From: an uncultured Dorea sp.
GTDB lineage: Bacteria; Bacillota; Clostridia; Lachnospirales; Lachnospiraceae
Length of the DNA: 64,000 bases
NCBI GenBank assembly: GCA_910589275.1
Contig: CAJUTH010000015.1
Location: 1 to 64,000 of the forward strand
Reading direction: 5' to 3'
In this document: positions 42,933 through 51,307 of the stretch, one piece after another
Numbering within the stretch: position 1 is the first letter of the stretch
How the letters are laid out: every line of letters begins with the position of its first letter
Program-made: the position numbers and the translations under genes
The notes under the pieces: model-generated
What the model saw: the letters and a program-made list of their open reading frames with translations, nothing else
Told to the model about the DNA's origin: nothing
The model's database searches: none

Positions 42933-43814
42933 TTATGAATTCTGTCTGTATTCCCGGGGAGAGCAGTTCATATACCGGCGGAAGATTTTTCCGTAATAGC
43001 AAGGGTTGGAGAACCCTACGGTTCCGGCAATATCCGTAATGCTTCCGCCGCCCTTTAACAGCGGAAGGCTCTGCTGGATCCGGTAATACAGCAGATAGTC
43101 GAACAGGGTCATATGCATATGCTTTTTGAAGAACCGGCAGCATTCGCTTTTACAGATATTGACGCTTCCCGCAATAGCTTCTAATGTCAGCGGTTCGGGA
43201 TAATGTGCCTGTATAAAGGTAAGGATCCGTTTCAGCCGGTCTAGATGCTCTGCCTCGGGTTCTGCCGTGTCTGGCAGAGAGGTAAGATACCGGAATAATA
43301 GCTGCCAGATCCGTGTGAGCTCCAAATGGACGGATAATTCATAATCTGGCGACGGATGCATAGACCAGCGGTAGATCTGTTTGATGGACTTCAGTATTTC
43401 GTTCTGCCATGATATATCCGGGCTCAGGGGCAGAGAGCTAAAACCGGAACCGGCGGTGATGCGGTCCATGTATTTTGTCTGCAGGATGCTTCCTTCGTAT
43501 CCGTATATAAATCTTGGATGGAAGGTGATGGAGAGGTATTCGCAGTTCATGTTATCAGTCATGTATCCGGAGTGGAGGGCATTGCTGTTGCAAAACAGTC
43601 CTTCGCCCTGATTTAAAAGATACTGCTGCTCATTTACCCGGTAGTCAATTCTTCCGGACCGGATCCATGTCAGCTCGATTTCGGGATGCCAGTGCCACAT
43701 AAAAGCGCCGCCCTCATAAATACCGATGGATTCTTCGCTGATATATACAGGAAAATGATAGTCTCCGTGGGCTTTCATTTCACGCTGGCTGTCTGTTGTG
43801 TGTATCTGTATCAT
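42933..43814 (-). CDS. AraC-family regulator
   Basis: The 293-residue protein has an N-terminal cupin-like sensor (FMWHWHPEIELTWIRSGRI) and two C-terminal helix-turn-helix motifs. These are LEAIAGSVNICKSECCRFFKKHMHM and ITDIAGTVGFSNPCYYGKIFRRYMNCSPREYR. The ATG at 43814 follows AGGAG. It is divergent from galK across 206 bases, so it may control galactose metabolism; it could instead act on the cbi genes on its other side. Confidence 0.9.
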   Translation of the reverse strand: MIQIHTTDSQREMKAHGDYHFPVYISEESIGIYEGGAFMWHWHPEIELTWIRSGRIDYRVNEQQYLLNQGEGLFCNSNALHSGYMTDNMNCEYLSITFHPRFIYGYEGSILQTKYMDRITAGSGFSSLPLSPDISWQNEILKSIKQIYRWSMHPSPDYELSVHLELTRIWQLLFRYLTSLPDTAEPEAEHLDRLKRILTFIQAHYPEPLTLEAIAGSVNICKSECCRFFKKHMHMTLFDYLLYYRIQQSLPLLKGGGSITDIAGTVGFSNPCYYGKIFRRYMNCSPREYRQNS

Positions 43815-43864
43815 AATACTCCTTACATATCTCAATATTGTTATAGTTTTGTACAAGATATTTA

Positions 43865-43893
43865 TTGTTATACTTTGTATTGCTCATTATAAT
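43865..43893 (+). promoter_or_regulatory. promoter of galK-galT
   Basis: TTGTTA and a perfect TATAAT are separated by 17 bases, 128 bases before galK, in the gap shared with the AraC gene. Confidence 0.65.
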
Positions 43894-43925
43894 TATATTA
43901 TAAGTAAATGCGGAGCGCAAGCGCC

Positions 43926-43986
43926 GTTACTGTCCGGCTGCAGAATTGATAGATGAAGGCTGCTGTGAACGGAGTGAACAGTAACG
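43926..43986 (+). repeat. dispersed hairpin repeat, copy c, in the galK leader
   Basis: GTTACTGT (43926) pairs with ACAGTAAC (43979-43986), and the core CTGTGAACGGAGTGAACAG starts at 43963. It lies in the untranslated leader of galK. Related copies are at 3201 and 5196. Confidence 0.55.
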
Positions 43987-44020
43987 CCGGTATCCGCATG
44001 GAGAAAAGGAGAGATGCAAA

Positions 44021-45184
44021 ATGGTGCAGAAACTGATTGAAAAATTTAAGGAACTGTATGGCGGGGAAGGCGAGATACGAAGGTATTTTGCTCCGGGGCG
44101 TGTAAATCTGATCGGGGAACATACGGATTATAACGGAGGACATGTGTTTCCCTGCGCGCTGACGATCGGAACCTATGGAATTGTAAGGAGCCGCGGCGAT
44201 CGGAAGCTCCGTTTCTATTCTGTTAATTTTGAGAAGCTGGGCGTGATCGAGACCAGCTTGGATGATCTGGTGCCTTCTAAGGAAGCCGGATGGACGAACT
44301 ATCCAAAAGGAGTGATGTGGGCGTTTGAAAAGAGGGGCATGAAGCTCTCCCACGGACTGGATGTGCTGATCTACGGGGATATACCGAACGGCTCCGGCCT
44401 GTCGTCTTCTGCATCCCTTGAGGTTCTGACCGGGCTGATTTTAAAGGAAACCTATGGATTTGACGTATCTATGGTCGATATCGCTTTGATCGGACAGGAT
44501 TCCGAGAATAATTTCAACGGATGCAACTGCGGCATTATGGATCAGTTTGCAAGCGCCATGGGTAAGAAGGATAACGCAATCTTCCTTGACACCAATACAC
44601 TGAAATATGAGTATGCGCCGGTGGTGCTTGAGGACGCCAAGATCGTCATTACCAACAGCAAGGTAAAGCACAGCCTTGTGGATTCTGCGTATAACGACCG
44701 GAGAAATGAGTGCGAGCAGGCATTGAAGGAGCTGCAAAAAGAAGTTGACATTCAGACGCTGGGAGATCTGACGGAGGAAGAATTTGAGGCGCATAAGGAC
44801 GCCATTGGCAGCGAAGTCTGCAGAAAGCGCGCGAAGCATGCGGTATACGAGAATCAGCGCGCGATCCGCGCGGTAGAGGCGCTGAAAGCGGGAGAGATCG
44901 AAACCTTCGGCGAACTGATGAATGCTTCCCATGTATCCTTGCGGGATGATTATGAGGTTTCCTGTGAGGAGATCGATATTCTGGTAGATCTGGCATGGAA
45001 GATCCCGGGCGTGATCGGGTCGCGCATTACCGGAGGAGGCTTTGGCGGCTGTACCGTAAGCATTGTGAAAAACGATGCGGTAGATACCTTTATCGACTCC
45101 ATCGGCAGGGCATATCAGGAAAAGGTGGGACACGAAGCAGAATTTTATGTAGTAGAGATTGGAGACGGCGGACATGTTATCTAA
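44021..45184 (+). CDS. galK: galactokinase
   Basis: It phosphorylates galactose to galactose-1-phosphate, the first Leloir step. The 387-residue protein has the signature APGRVNLIGEHTDYNGGHVF, the ATP-binding IPNGSGLSSSASLEVL, and the third motif TGGGFGGCTVS. A GGAGAG site precedes the ATG. It overlaps galT by 11 bases. The substrate may come from the alpha-galactosidase at 8.7 kb. The epimerase galE is not in the window. Confidence 0.96.
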   Translation: MVQKLIEKFKELYGGEGEIRRYFAPGRVNLIGEHTDYNGGHVFPCALTIGTYGIVRSRGDRKLRFYSVNFEKLGVIETSLDDLVPSKEAGWTNYPKGVMWAFEKRGMKLSHGLDVLIYGDIPNGSGLSSSASLEVLTGLILKETYGFDVSMVDIALIGQDSENNFNGCNCGIMDQFASAMGKKDNAIFLDTNTLKYEYAPVVLEDAKIVITNSKVKHSLVDSAYNDRRNECEQALKELQKEVDIQTLGDLTEEEFEAHKDAIGSEVCRKRAKHAVYENQRAIRAVEALKAGEIETFGELMNASHVSLRDDYEVSCEEIDILVDLAWKIPGVIGSRITGGGFGGCTVSIVKNDAVDTFIDSIGRAYQEKVGHEAEFYVVEIGDGGHVI

Positions 45185-46664
45185 GAATATTAAGAAATTA
45201 GTACAATATGGAATTGATACCGGCCTGACGCCGGAGTGTGAGCGCACTTACACCACAAATCTCCTGCTGGAAGTATTTCATGAGGATGATTATGAGGATG
45301 TGGACATTGCGGGAGAAGAGATCAATCTGGAAGAGATCTTAAAGGAGCTTCTGGATGAGGCATGCAGCAGGGGACTGATCGAGGACAGCGTTGTCTACAG
45401 GGATTTATTTGATACGAAGCTGATGAACTGCCTGATGCCAAGGCCCGCGCAGGTGCAGAAGGAATTTGCCGGACGCTACGAAAAGTCTCCAAAGGAAGCG
45501 ACAGAATATTTCTATAAGCTGAGCCAAGACAGCGATTACATCCGCCGTTACCGGGTAAAGAAGGATATGAAATGGAAGGTAGAGACTCCTTACGGCGAGA
45601 TTGACATTACCATCAACTTATCCAAGCCGGAAAAGGATCCCAAGGCCATTGCCGCCGCAAGAAACGCCAAGGCAAGCAGCTATCCGAAATGCCTGCTCTG
45701 TATGGAGAATGAAGGCTATGCGGGACGCGTAAACCACCCGGCAAGGGAAAATCACCGGATTATCCCGGTTACGATTAATGACAGCAGATGGGGATTCCAG
45801 TATTCGCCGTATGTGTATTATAATGAGCACTGTATTGTATTTAACGGACAGCATATTCCGATGAAGATTGATAAGGCTGCGTTTATCAAGCTGTTTGACT
45901 TCGTGAAGCTGTTTCCCCACTATTTCCTTGGTTCCAATGCAGACCTGCCAATCGTGGGAGGATCTATCTTAAGCCACGATCATTTTCAGGGAGGGCACTA
46001 CACCTTTGCGATGGCGAAAGCTCCCATTGAGAAGCAGGTTACGATACCGGGATATGAGGATGTAGAGACCGGCATTGTAAAATGGCCGCTGTCAGTTTTA
46101 AGAATCCGCCACAAGGACGAAAAGAGGCTGATCGACTTAGCAGACCATGTGCTGAAGGCATGGAGAGGCTACACCGACGAGGATGCGTTTATCTTTGCTG
46201 AGACGGACGGAGAACCTCACAACACTATCACGCCGATTGCGAGAAAGAAAGGGGATATCTTTGAACTCGACCTGACGCTGCGCAACAATATTACCACAGC
46301 GGAGCATCCGCTGGGCGTATACCATCCTCATGCGCAGTACCATAATATCAAGAAGGAAAATATCGGTCTGATCGAGGTGATGGGTCTTGCGGTGCTTCCA
46401 GCAAGGCTGAAGGAAGAAATGGAGATCCTTTCAGAGTATCTTGTGGAAGGAAAGGACATCCGCAGCAATGAAAAGATTGCAAAGCATGCGGACTGGGCGG
46501 AGAAGTTCCTTCCGAAATATGAGAAGGTAACAGCGGAGAACGTAACCGAAATCTTACATAAAGAAATCGGCCATACCTTCGTGGGCGTGTTAGAGGACGC
46601 AGGCGTGTATAAATGCACGGAAGAGGGAAGGAAAGCGTTCATGAAGTTTATCGAGACGCTGTAG
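45174..46664 (+). CDS. galT: UDP-glucose--hexose-1-phosphate uridylyltransferase, type 2
   Basis: It swaps UMP between UDP-glucose and galactose-1-phosphate. The 496-residue size and sequence are those of the Bacillota type 2 enzyme, not the 350-residue type. Recognisable parts are HPARENHRIIPV, the SHDHFQGGHYTFAM region, and GVYHPHAQYHNIKKENIGLIEVMG. The ATG at 45174 lies inside the end of galK, ten bases after a GGAG site. Confidence 0.95.
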   Translation: MLSKNIKKLVQYGIDTGLTPECERTYTTNLLLEVFHEDDYEDVDIAGEEINLEEILKELLDEACSRGLIEDSVVYRDLFDTKLMNCLMPRPAQVQKEFAGRYEKSPKEATEYFYKLSQDSDYIRRYRVKKDMKWKVETPYGEIDITINLSKPEKDPKAIAAARNAKASSYPKCLLCMENEGYAGRVNHPARENHRIIPVTINDSRWGFQYSPYVYYNEHCIVFNGQHIPMKIDKAAFIKLFDFVKLFPHYFLGSNADLPIVGGSILSHDHFQGGHYTFAMAKAPIEKQVTIPGYEDVETGIVKWPLSVLRIRHKDEKRLIDLADHVLKAWRGYTDEDAFIFAETDGEPHNTITPIARKKGDIFELDLTLRNNITTAEHPLGVYHPHAQYHNIKKENIGLIEVMGLAVLPARLKEEMEILSEYLVEGKDIRSNEKIAKHADWAEKFLPKYEKVTAENVTEILHKEIGHTFVGVLEDAGVYKCTEEGRKAFMKFIETL

Positions 46665-46709
46665 ATATTATGCTATGAGATATTAGCAGACAGAGTAAGA
46701 CTTTTCAAT

Positions 46710-46743
46710 AGAGCCGGGAACCTTAAAAAAGATTCCCGGCTCT
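46710..46743. terminator. terminator between galT and the ClC gene
   Basis: AGAGCCGGGAA and TTCCCGGCTCT form an 11-bp stem with a 12-base A-rich loop, between convergent genes. The A-run in the loop and short T content make it bidirectional at best. Confidence 0.7.
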
Positions 46744-46754
46744 GTGATTGCAGA

Positions 46755-48326
46755 TTATTTCTCAAATCCCTTAAATTTACAGATATCTTCCATTTCCTCA
46801 TAGACGGCGGTGCAGTCCCCTTCATCTGTCAGGGTGACCAGAAGATCGCTGGCAAGAAGTCTTGTTTGTCCCTTTGGGATGAATTCTTCGCCGCCTCTCT
46901 GGACAGCCACCAGAAGACAGTGCTTAGGCCAATTTACTTCGCTGATCAGCCGCCCGTCCGCGTCTGAGCCGTGAGCCACAACAAATTCCTTTAAAACCTT
47001 TTTGCCAGGGCTTATTGGCAGTTCGACTCCCCGCTTTTTAAGCAGCCGTTCCAGAAGGCTTTCATAGATCGGCTTGGAGCGAAGGAGCGTAGCTGTAATA
47101 TAGGCCGCAATGGAAACCACTGACAGAGATAGAAGCTGCTGGACAGAACCGGTCATTTCAAAGATCAGAATAATTCCGGTCAGGGGAGCCCGAACAATGG
47201 CTGTGAAGTATCCCGCCATGGCGAGCAGTACAAAATTATTCACATACACCGCATCTAATCCAAAGTAATCAACACCGAAGGTGGCAAAGGCTCCTCCGAT
47301 AAATGCCCCCAGTACCAGCAAGGGGAAGAAGATGCCTCCCGGAGCGCCGGAGCCGAAGCAGACGGCGGAGAAGACGAATTTGCATGCCAGCGTGATCAGG
47401 ATCATATGCAGCAGCAGATCGCCGCTTGTAAGCTGTTCGATCAGGTTGTGGCCGCTGCCAAGATAGTCTGGCATGATAAACCCCAAAGCTCCTGCTAGAA
47501 GAAAGGGGATCATTATTTTTGCTGTCGTGTTTAAATGCTTTGCATTGTTATACAAAGACTGTACTTTTAATGTAAACCAGTTGTAAAAAGCTCCCAGTAT
47601 GCCGAGAATAATGCCTAATACCAGAATCATCCAGTAATAGCCCTGAGGGAGGTTTTGTATGATATCAAATTGAAATACGGATTTCATGCCGAAAACCGTC
47701 GAGGATAGATAGTCGGCAGTTAAGGAGGAGGCCATGACCGACAGCAGTACGGATACGGAGAAATTCTTGTGGACTTCCTCCAGTGAGAACATAACTCCGG
47801 CAAGGGGCGCATGGAAGGCGGCGGACAGTCCGGCGCTTGCGCCGCAGGTCAGGAGAAACCTCTCTTCTGTTTTTCCACGGCCAAGTAAGGTAGAAATGCC
47901 TTTTCCAGCCATCGCTCCAAGCTGGATAGAAGGGCCTTCTCTTCCAAGAGACATGCCGCCAAGAAGGCATAAGAAACCGCCGATAAATTTGGCGGGAAGT
48001 ACCTTCCACCAAATTTGGTTAAGCTGGCCGGTCATCTCTCCTTCAAGCTGTGGGATTCCGCTGCCGGAGATCAATGGCTCCCATGCAACCAGCTTTCCTA
48101 CGATTACAGCAAGAATCATCAGAAGAGCAAACCATCCTGCTATACGTAAGGGGGATTCTTTGGCATAATTTAGGGCGGCATGGAGCCAGACGCCCGCATA
48201 TTCCAGCAGGATTCGGTAAAGCAGGACTACAAAGCCGCCTATAGCCCCTACCAAGATTCCTTCCCCGATTAAAATGATCTGTAATTTATCTGCACGTTTC
48301 AGTGTGTTTTCTGTAGTATTCTTCAC
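46755..48326 (-). CDS. ClC-family chloride channel/transporter with a C-terminal RCK-type domain
   Basis: The protein has the ClC anion-selectivity motifs: GSGIPQLEGEM, GREGPSIQLGA and GAPGGIFFPLLVLGAFIGG. About 430 residues of membrane helices are followed by an 85-residue TrkA-C-like domain (PISPGKKVLKEFVVAHGSDADGRLIS to ASDLLVTLTDEGD), which may sense a ligand. The best start is the GTG at 48326, with AAAGGAC upstream, giving 523 residues; longer frames need a TTG with no site. Whether it is a channel or an H+ exchanger is not settled by what I can see. Confidence 0.9.
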   Translation of the reverse strand: MKNTTENTLKRADKLQIILIGEGILVGAIGGFVVLLYRILLEYAGVWLHAALNYAKESPLRIAGWFALLMILAVIVGKLVAWEPLISGSGIPQLEGEMTGQLNQIWWKVLPAKFIGGFLCLLGGMSLGREGPSIQLGAMAGKGISTLLGRGKTEERFLLTCGASAGLSAAFHAPLAGVMFSLEEVHKNFSVSVLLSVMASSLTADYLSSTVFGMKSVFQFDIIQNLPQGYYWMILVLGIILGILGAFYNWFTLKVQSLYNNAKHLNTTAKIMIPFLLAGALGFIMPDYLGSGHNLIEQLTSGDLLLHMILITLACKFVFSAVCFGSGAPGGIFFPLLVLGAFIGGAFATFGVDYFGLDAVYVNNFVLLAMAGYFTAIVRAPLTGIILIFEMTGSVQQLLSLSVVSIAAYITATLLRSKPIYESLLERLLKKRGVELPISPGKKVLKEFVVAHGSDADGRLISEVNWPKHCLLVAVQRGGEEFIPKGQTRLLASDLLVTLTDEGDCTAVYEEMEDICKFKGFEK

Positions 48327-48457
48327 AATAATGTCCTTTTCAAAAATAGTAGTATGGTAACGAAAGGGTTGGAGCTGTTCTTTACCAAGAAGAAACGGTT
48401 CTTTATAAAACAATTATACATGAAGTAGTTTTATAAGTCGAATGTTTTTTGTAAACT

Positions 48458-48491
48458 ATACTTATTGAATTATTAATGTTTAATAAGGTAT
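48458..48491. promoter_or_regulatory. 34-bp AT-rich palindrome, second site
   Basis: CTTATTGAAT and GTTTAATAAG pair at nine of ten positions around the same 7-base spacer as at 3865-3898. The outer ATA/TAT bases are also shared. It lies between the divergent ClC and CapA genes. Confidence 0.5.
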
Positions 48492-48612
48492 TATTATTGC
48501 TGTAAAAAATATGATAATTTTTCCTGTTACGCTTGTTTTTTCGACATTTTTCGAGTATCGTATAAGTATACCCATCCGGGCATGAAAATGGAGAGCGCGG
48601 GAGAGAAAAAGC

Positions 48613-50145
48613 ATGGAAGATTATTCTGGCAGAAAGCCGAAAAAAGATGGAATTAAAGCGCATAAAGCGGCGCAGCAAAGAAAAGGGGACTGGCTGGGTA
48701 GATCGGCAGCAAAAAAGGAGAGAAAACCGCAGAGAGAACATACTGTTCGGTTAGAAGAAGATTTCAGGGAAAGGCATACAGCCAGAGAACCGAGATATGC
48801 CGGAGGGGAGCAGCCAGATAGAGAAGACAGAAGAAAGAAAGAAGCGGCAAGGCAAAAAAGAAGGCAGAGGAGGCAGATCCGGAGATTGATAACGGTTGGA
48901 GCGCTGGCCCTGGCATTGATATTGACCAGCTTGCTTGTCAAAGCTGCGGTGAAAGGAATTTCGAAAAAGACACAGGAGGCCAAAGCGAAAGCAGAAGCCT
49001 TAGAGCTTGAAAAAAAGGAGTCGAAAATAAAAGAAGCATCGGCCGTGATCACAACGGCAGGTGATGTCATTATGCATCGGCCGTTTTTGGAATCTTCAAC
49101 ATATTATAATGGTGAGGATTACGATTATAATGCTATTTTTACTTATATGAAGGAGATTTATGAGGCGGCGGATTTTACAGCTCTTACGACAGAGTATGCT
49201 TTGACAGACGGAAATTACAGCGGTTATCCTAATTTCTGTTCGCCGGATGCGATTGCAGATGCTTTAGCTGCTAACGGAGTGGATATGTGTATGCTTGCAA
49301 ACAATCATATTTATGATAATGGTGATGAGGGCCTGCAGCGCACAATGGATGTTCTTACGCAGAAGAATCTATTATACACAGGAGCAAGGAAAAGTGAGAA
49401 AGATAAAAAGTACATAGTTCAGGATATCAACGGCATTAAGGTGGGCTTCTTTAACTATGTGTACGAGACGGAAGTTGTAGACGGCTTGAAGTCGATCAAC
49501 GGAATTGCAGTCAGCGAAGAGAGTGAGAATCTGATTAATTCTTTTCAGGAGGCAGATCCGCAGTCGTTGTATAATGATGTAAAAGAGATTCTTGCGGGTA
49601 TGAAAGAAGAAGGGGTGGAATATATCATTGCCTATATGCACTGGGGCGTGGAGTATCAGACGCAGGAAAATTCTTACCAGGACGCGATTGCCAAGGAGCT
49701 GTGCGATATGGGGATTGATGCGCTGATTGCCAGTCATCCGCATGTGATTCAACCGGTAGATCTGCTGGAAAGCAGCGACGGCAAGCATAAGATGGTGTGT
49801 GCGTACGCGATTGGAAATCATCTCTCGAATCAGCGTACAGAGTATATGGATGGGCTTACAGATGGGTACTCTGAGGACGGTATGGTAGTAACACTTACGA
49901 TTCATCGGGATACGAAGGGTAAAATTACTCTGGAAAAGGCTGATTTTACACCTACCTGGGTATATCATGACCAAGATCCGGACGATGAGTATTTTATCCT
50001 GCCGCTGGGACATCCGGAAGAAATTAAGGAAGCAGCGGGGTTAGATAATATTAAAGAGGATGTGGATGATTCACTGGAAAGAACAAACGGAATTGTAGGG
50101 GAAGGCGTAAAAAAGGTACAGGAAGCGCTTCCGCTTGAACAGTAA
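48613..50145 (+). CDS. CapA-family (PGA_cap) protein
   Basis: The 510-residue protein has a highly charged N-terminal tail (about residues 1-93, rich in Lys, Arg and Glu), one membrane helix (about 94-116) and a PGA_cap metallophosphatase-like domain outside. Domain motifs are ITTAGDVIMHRP, CMLANNHIYDNGDEG, AYMHWGVEYQ and IASHPHVIQPV. CapA proteins take part in poly-gamma-glutamate capsule export, but many Clostridia carry paralogs of unknown role. No capBC genes are adjacent, so a capsule function is uncertain. GGGAGAG precedes the ATG. Confidence 0.85.
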   Translation: MEDYSGRKPKKDGIKAHKAAQQRKGDWLGRSAAKKERKPQREHTVRLEEDFRERHTAREPRYAGGEQPDREDRRKKEAARQKRRQRRQIRRLITVGALALALILTSLLVKAAVKGISKKTQEAKAKAEALELEKKESKIKEASAVITTAGDVIMHRPFLESSTYYNGEDYDYNAIFTYMKEIYEAADFTALTTEYALTDGNYSGYPNFCSPDAIADALAANGVDMCMLANNHIYDNGDEGLQRTMDVLTQKNLLYTGARKSEKDKKYIVQDINGIKVGFFNYVYETEVVDGLKSINGIAVSEESENLINSFQEADPQSLYNDVKEILAGMKEEGVEYIIAYMHWGVEYQTQENSYQDAIAKELCDMGIDALIASHPHVIQPVDLLESSDGKHKMVCAYAIGNHLSNQRTEYMDGLTDGYSEDGMVVTLTIHRDTKGKITLEKADFTPTWVYHDQDPDDEYFILPLGHPEEIKEAAGLDNIKEDVDDSLERTNGIVGEGVKKVQEALPLEQ

Positions 50146-50182
50146 GATGAACAGAGTATGTGTTATATATGCGCCAACGTTA

Positions 50183-50216
50183 AAAAGCCCATAAACATGG
50201 GCTTTTGATGAATCGG
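50183..50216. repeat. duplicated tRNA-Pro 3' end plus terminator, outer copy
   Basis: These 34 bases match 51032-51065 with one mismatch. They contain the hairpin AAAAGCCCATAAACATGGGCTTTT and the last bases of the tRNA (CCGATTCAT when read on the minus strand). As a hairpin it also serves as the terminator of the CapA gene. Its relation to the tRNA makes it look like an attachment-site copy. Confidence 0.75.
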
Positions 50217-50328
50217 AACCCTTCCTGGCTGCCGTCGGGAACGGTTTTTATTATTCAAAGCAGGGCGGAGCCTCTTTTCGTTATTTTATATGATTTGTTC
50301 CAAGGCGGTACTTTTGATTCTTCACATA

Positions 50329-50622
50329 TTAGATTTTATTATAATGCGTCCACATACGAACAATCTTTACGGTTCCTTGATATTCAATTTCATCAATTAT
50401 TACAGGCTCATTATATACTTGGTACACAAGGCGATGTTGAATGTTAATCCTTCTCGAATAATAGCCACTTAAATTTCCTGCCAATCCCTCATACGGCGGC
50501 GGATTTTGAAAAGGGTTTTTCGCTATAATATCCAACAACTTTTTTGCTTTTGGAGCAAGTCCTGCTCCTTTCAATAGTTTTTTGTCTTTGTCAGCCTGTT
50601 TACTCAACCTAATTAAATACAT
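50329..50622 (-). CDS. yoeB: Txe/YoeB-family toxin (mRNA interferase)
   Basis: The 97-residue protein has the YoeB end pattern: PYEGLAGNLSGYYSRRINIQHRLVYQVY, then KIVRMWTHYN, including the Arg and C-terminal His used in RNA cleavage at the ribosome. It is slightly longer than the common 84-residue form. Its start abuts the antitoxin stop. The 110 bases between it and the upstream hairpin show nothing else. Confidence 0.9.
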   Translation of the reverse strand: MYLIRLSKQADKDKKLLKGAGLAPKAKKLLDIIAKNPFQNPPPYEGLAGNLSGYYSRRINIQHRLVYQVYNEPVIIDEIEYQGTVKIVRMWTHYNKI

Positions 50623-50877
50623 TTACCATTCCTCATTTGGATTATATACTGTGCATTCTTCCAACGGCTCTTTTCCTGCTTCAATGATACTTTCCGCCAT
50701 TCCTGGTATAGAACTCAAATATAAAGTTTCCTGAATAGCGTTCCAGTCTTCTTCTGATATGAGAACGCCATTTTTCCCACGATTATTTGTAATTGTAATC
50801 GGCTGGCTGCTACTATTGACTTCAGATAATATTTGATATATATTTTCCCTTGCCTTTGTTACGCTAATTGCGGTCAT
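50623..50877 (-). CDS. yefM: YefM/Phd-family antitoxin
   Basis: The 84-residue protein begins MTAISVTKARENIYQILSEV, the DNA-binding part, with QPITITNNRGKNGVLISEEDW in the middle. Its C-terminal segment (about 55-84) would wrap the toxin. AAAAGGGG precedes the ATG at 50877. Its promoter contains paired CGTACG sites, expected for autorepression by the antitoxin-toxin complex. Confidence 0.92.
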   Translation of the reverse strand: MTAISVTKARENIYQILSEVNSSSQPITITNNRGKNGVLISEEDWNAIQETLYLSSIPGMAESIIEAGKEPLEECTVYNPNEEW

Positions 50878-50899
50878 GCTGTCAACCCCTTTTTGCTTT

Positions 50900-50928
50900 A
50901 TTATACCGTACGTGATTGCGTACGTCAA
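50900..50928 (-). promoter_or_regulatory. yefM-yoeB promoter with CGTACG operators
   Basis: On the minus strand TTGACG and TATAAT are 17 bases apart. Two CGTACG palindromes lie between and over the boxes (50907-50912 and 50919-50924), a likely operator pair. Confidence 0.8.
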
Positions 50929-51031
50929 GGCGCGAGTCTATATTTTATATTAGTATGATTTAGGTGTCAAAAGGTATATCCTTTTTGAACGATAACTGTT
51001 CTTTGAAAACGGAATATATTGTTGAAAATTT

Positions 51032-51065
51032 AAAAGCCCATAAACATGGGCTTTTCATGAATCGG
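51032..51065 (-). terminator. tRNA-Pro terminator and tRNA 3' end, inner copy of a duplication
   Basis: AAAAGCCCATG and CATGGGCTTTT pair, directly after the tRNA on the minus strand. The same 34 bases occur at 50183-50216, on the far side of the toxin-antitoxin module. Confidence 0.85.
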
Positions 51066-51136
51066 GGTAACAGGATTCGAACCTGCGGCCTCACGGCCCC
51101 CAGCCGTGCGCTCTAACCAAACTGAGCCATACCCCG
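51062..51136 (-). tRNA. tRNA-Pro (anticodon GGG)
   Basis: The 75-base gene folds as a full cloverleaf: acceptor CGGGGTA/TACCCCG, D-stem GCTC/GAGC, anticodon stem CACGG/CCGTG around CTGGGGG, and T-stem GCAGG/CCTGT with TTCGAAT. The discriminator is A and CCA is not encoded. The anticodon GGG reads CCC and CCU codons. Confidence 0.97.
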
Positions 51137-51144
51137 GTACGTCT

Positions 51145-51174
51145 ATTATATGCACATTTTGTCGGATAATGCAA
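51145..51174 (-). promoter_or_regulatory. promoter of tRNA-Pro
   Basis: On the minus strand TTGCAT and a perfect TATAAT are 18 bases apart, with the start a few bases before the tRNA. Confidence 0.75.
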
Positions 51175-51307
51175 CACAAAAATAAATCTTTTCGCATCTA
51201 TCAATAAATATTGCTTTTGTGTTATACTTAAATTACGCTTTATTGATACGAAAAATAAAGTTGAATATGGTAATTACGGTTTAGTATATGCGGGAGGGTT
51301 CTGAGCT

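Noticed and set aside
48327..48413. Longer N terminus for the ClC protein
   Set aside because: It would start at TTG without a ribosome-binding site; the GTG at 48326 has AAAGGAC at the right distance.
50205..50447. 80-codon + strand frame near the toxin gene
   Set aside because: It is mostly antisense to yoeB and begins inside the duplicated terminator; no supporting features.
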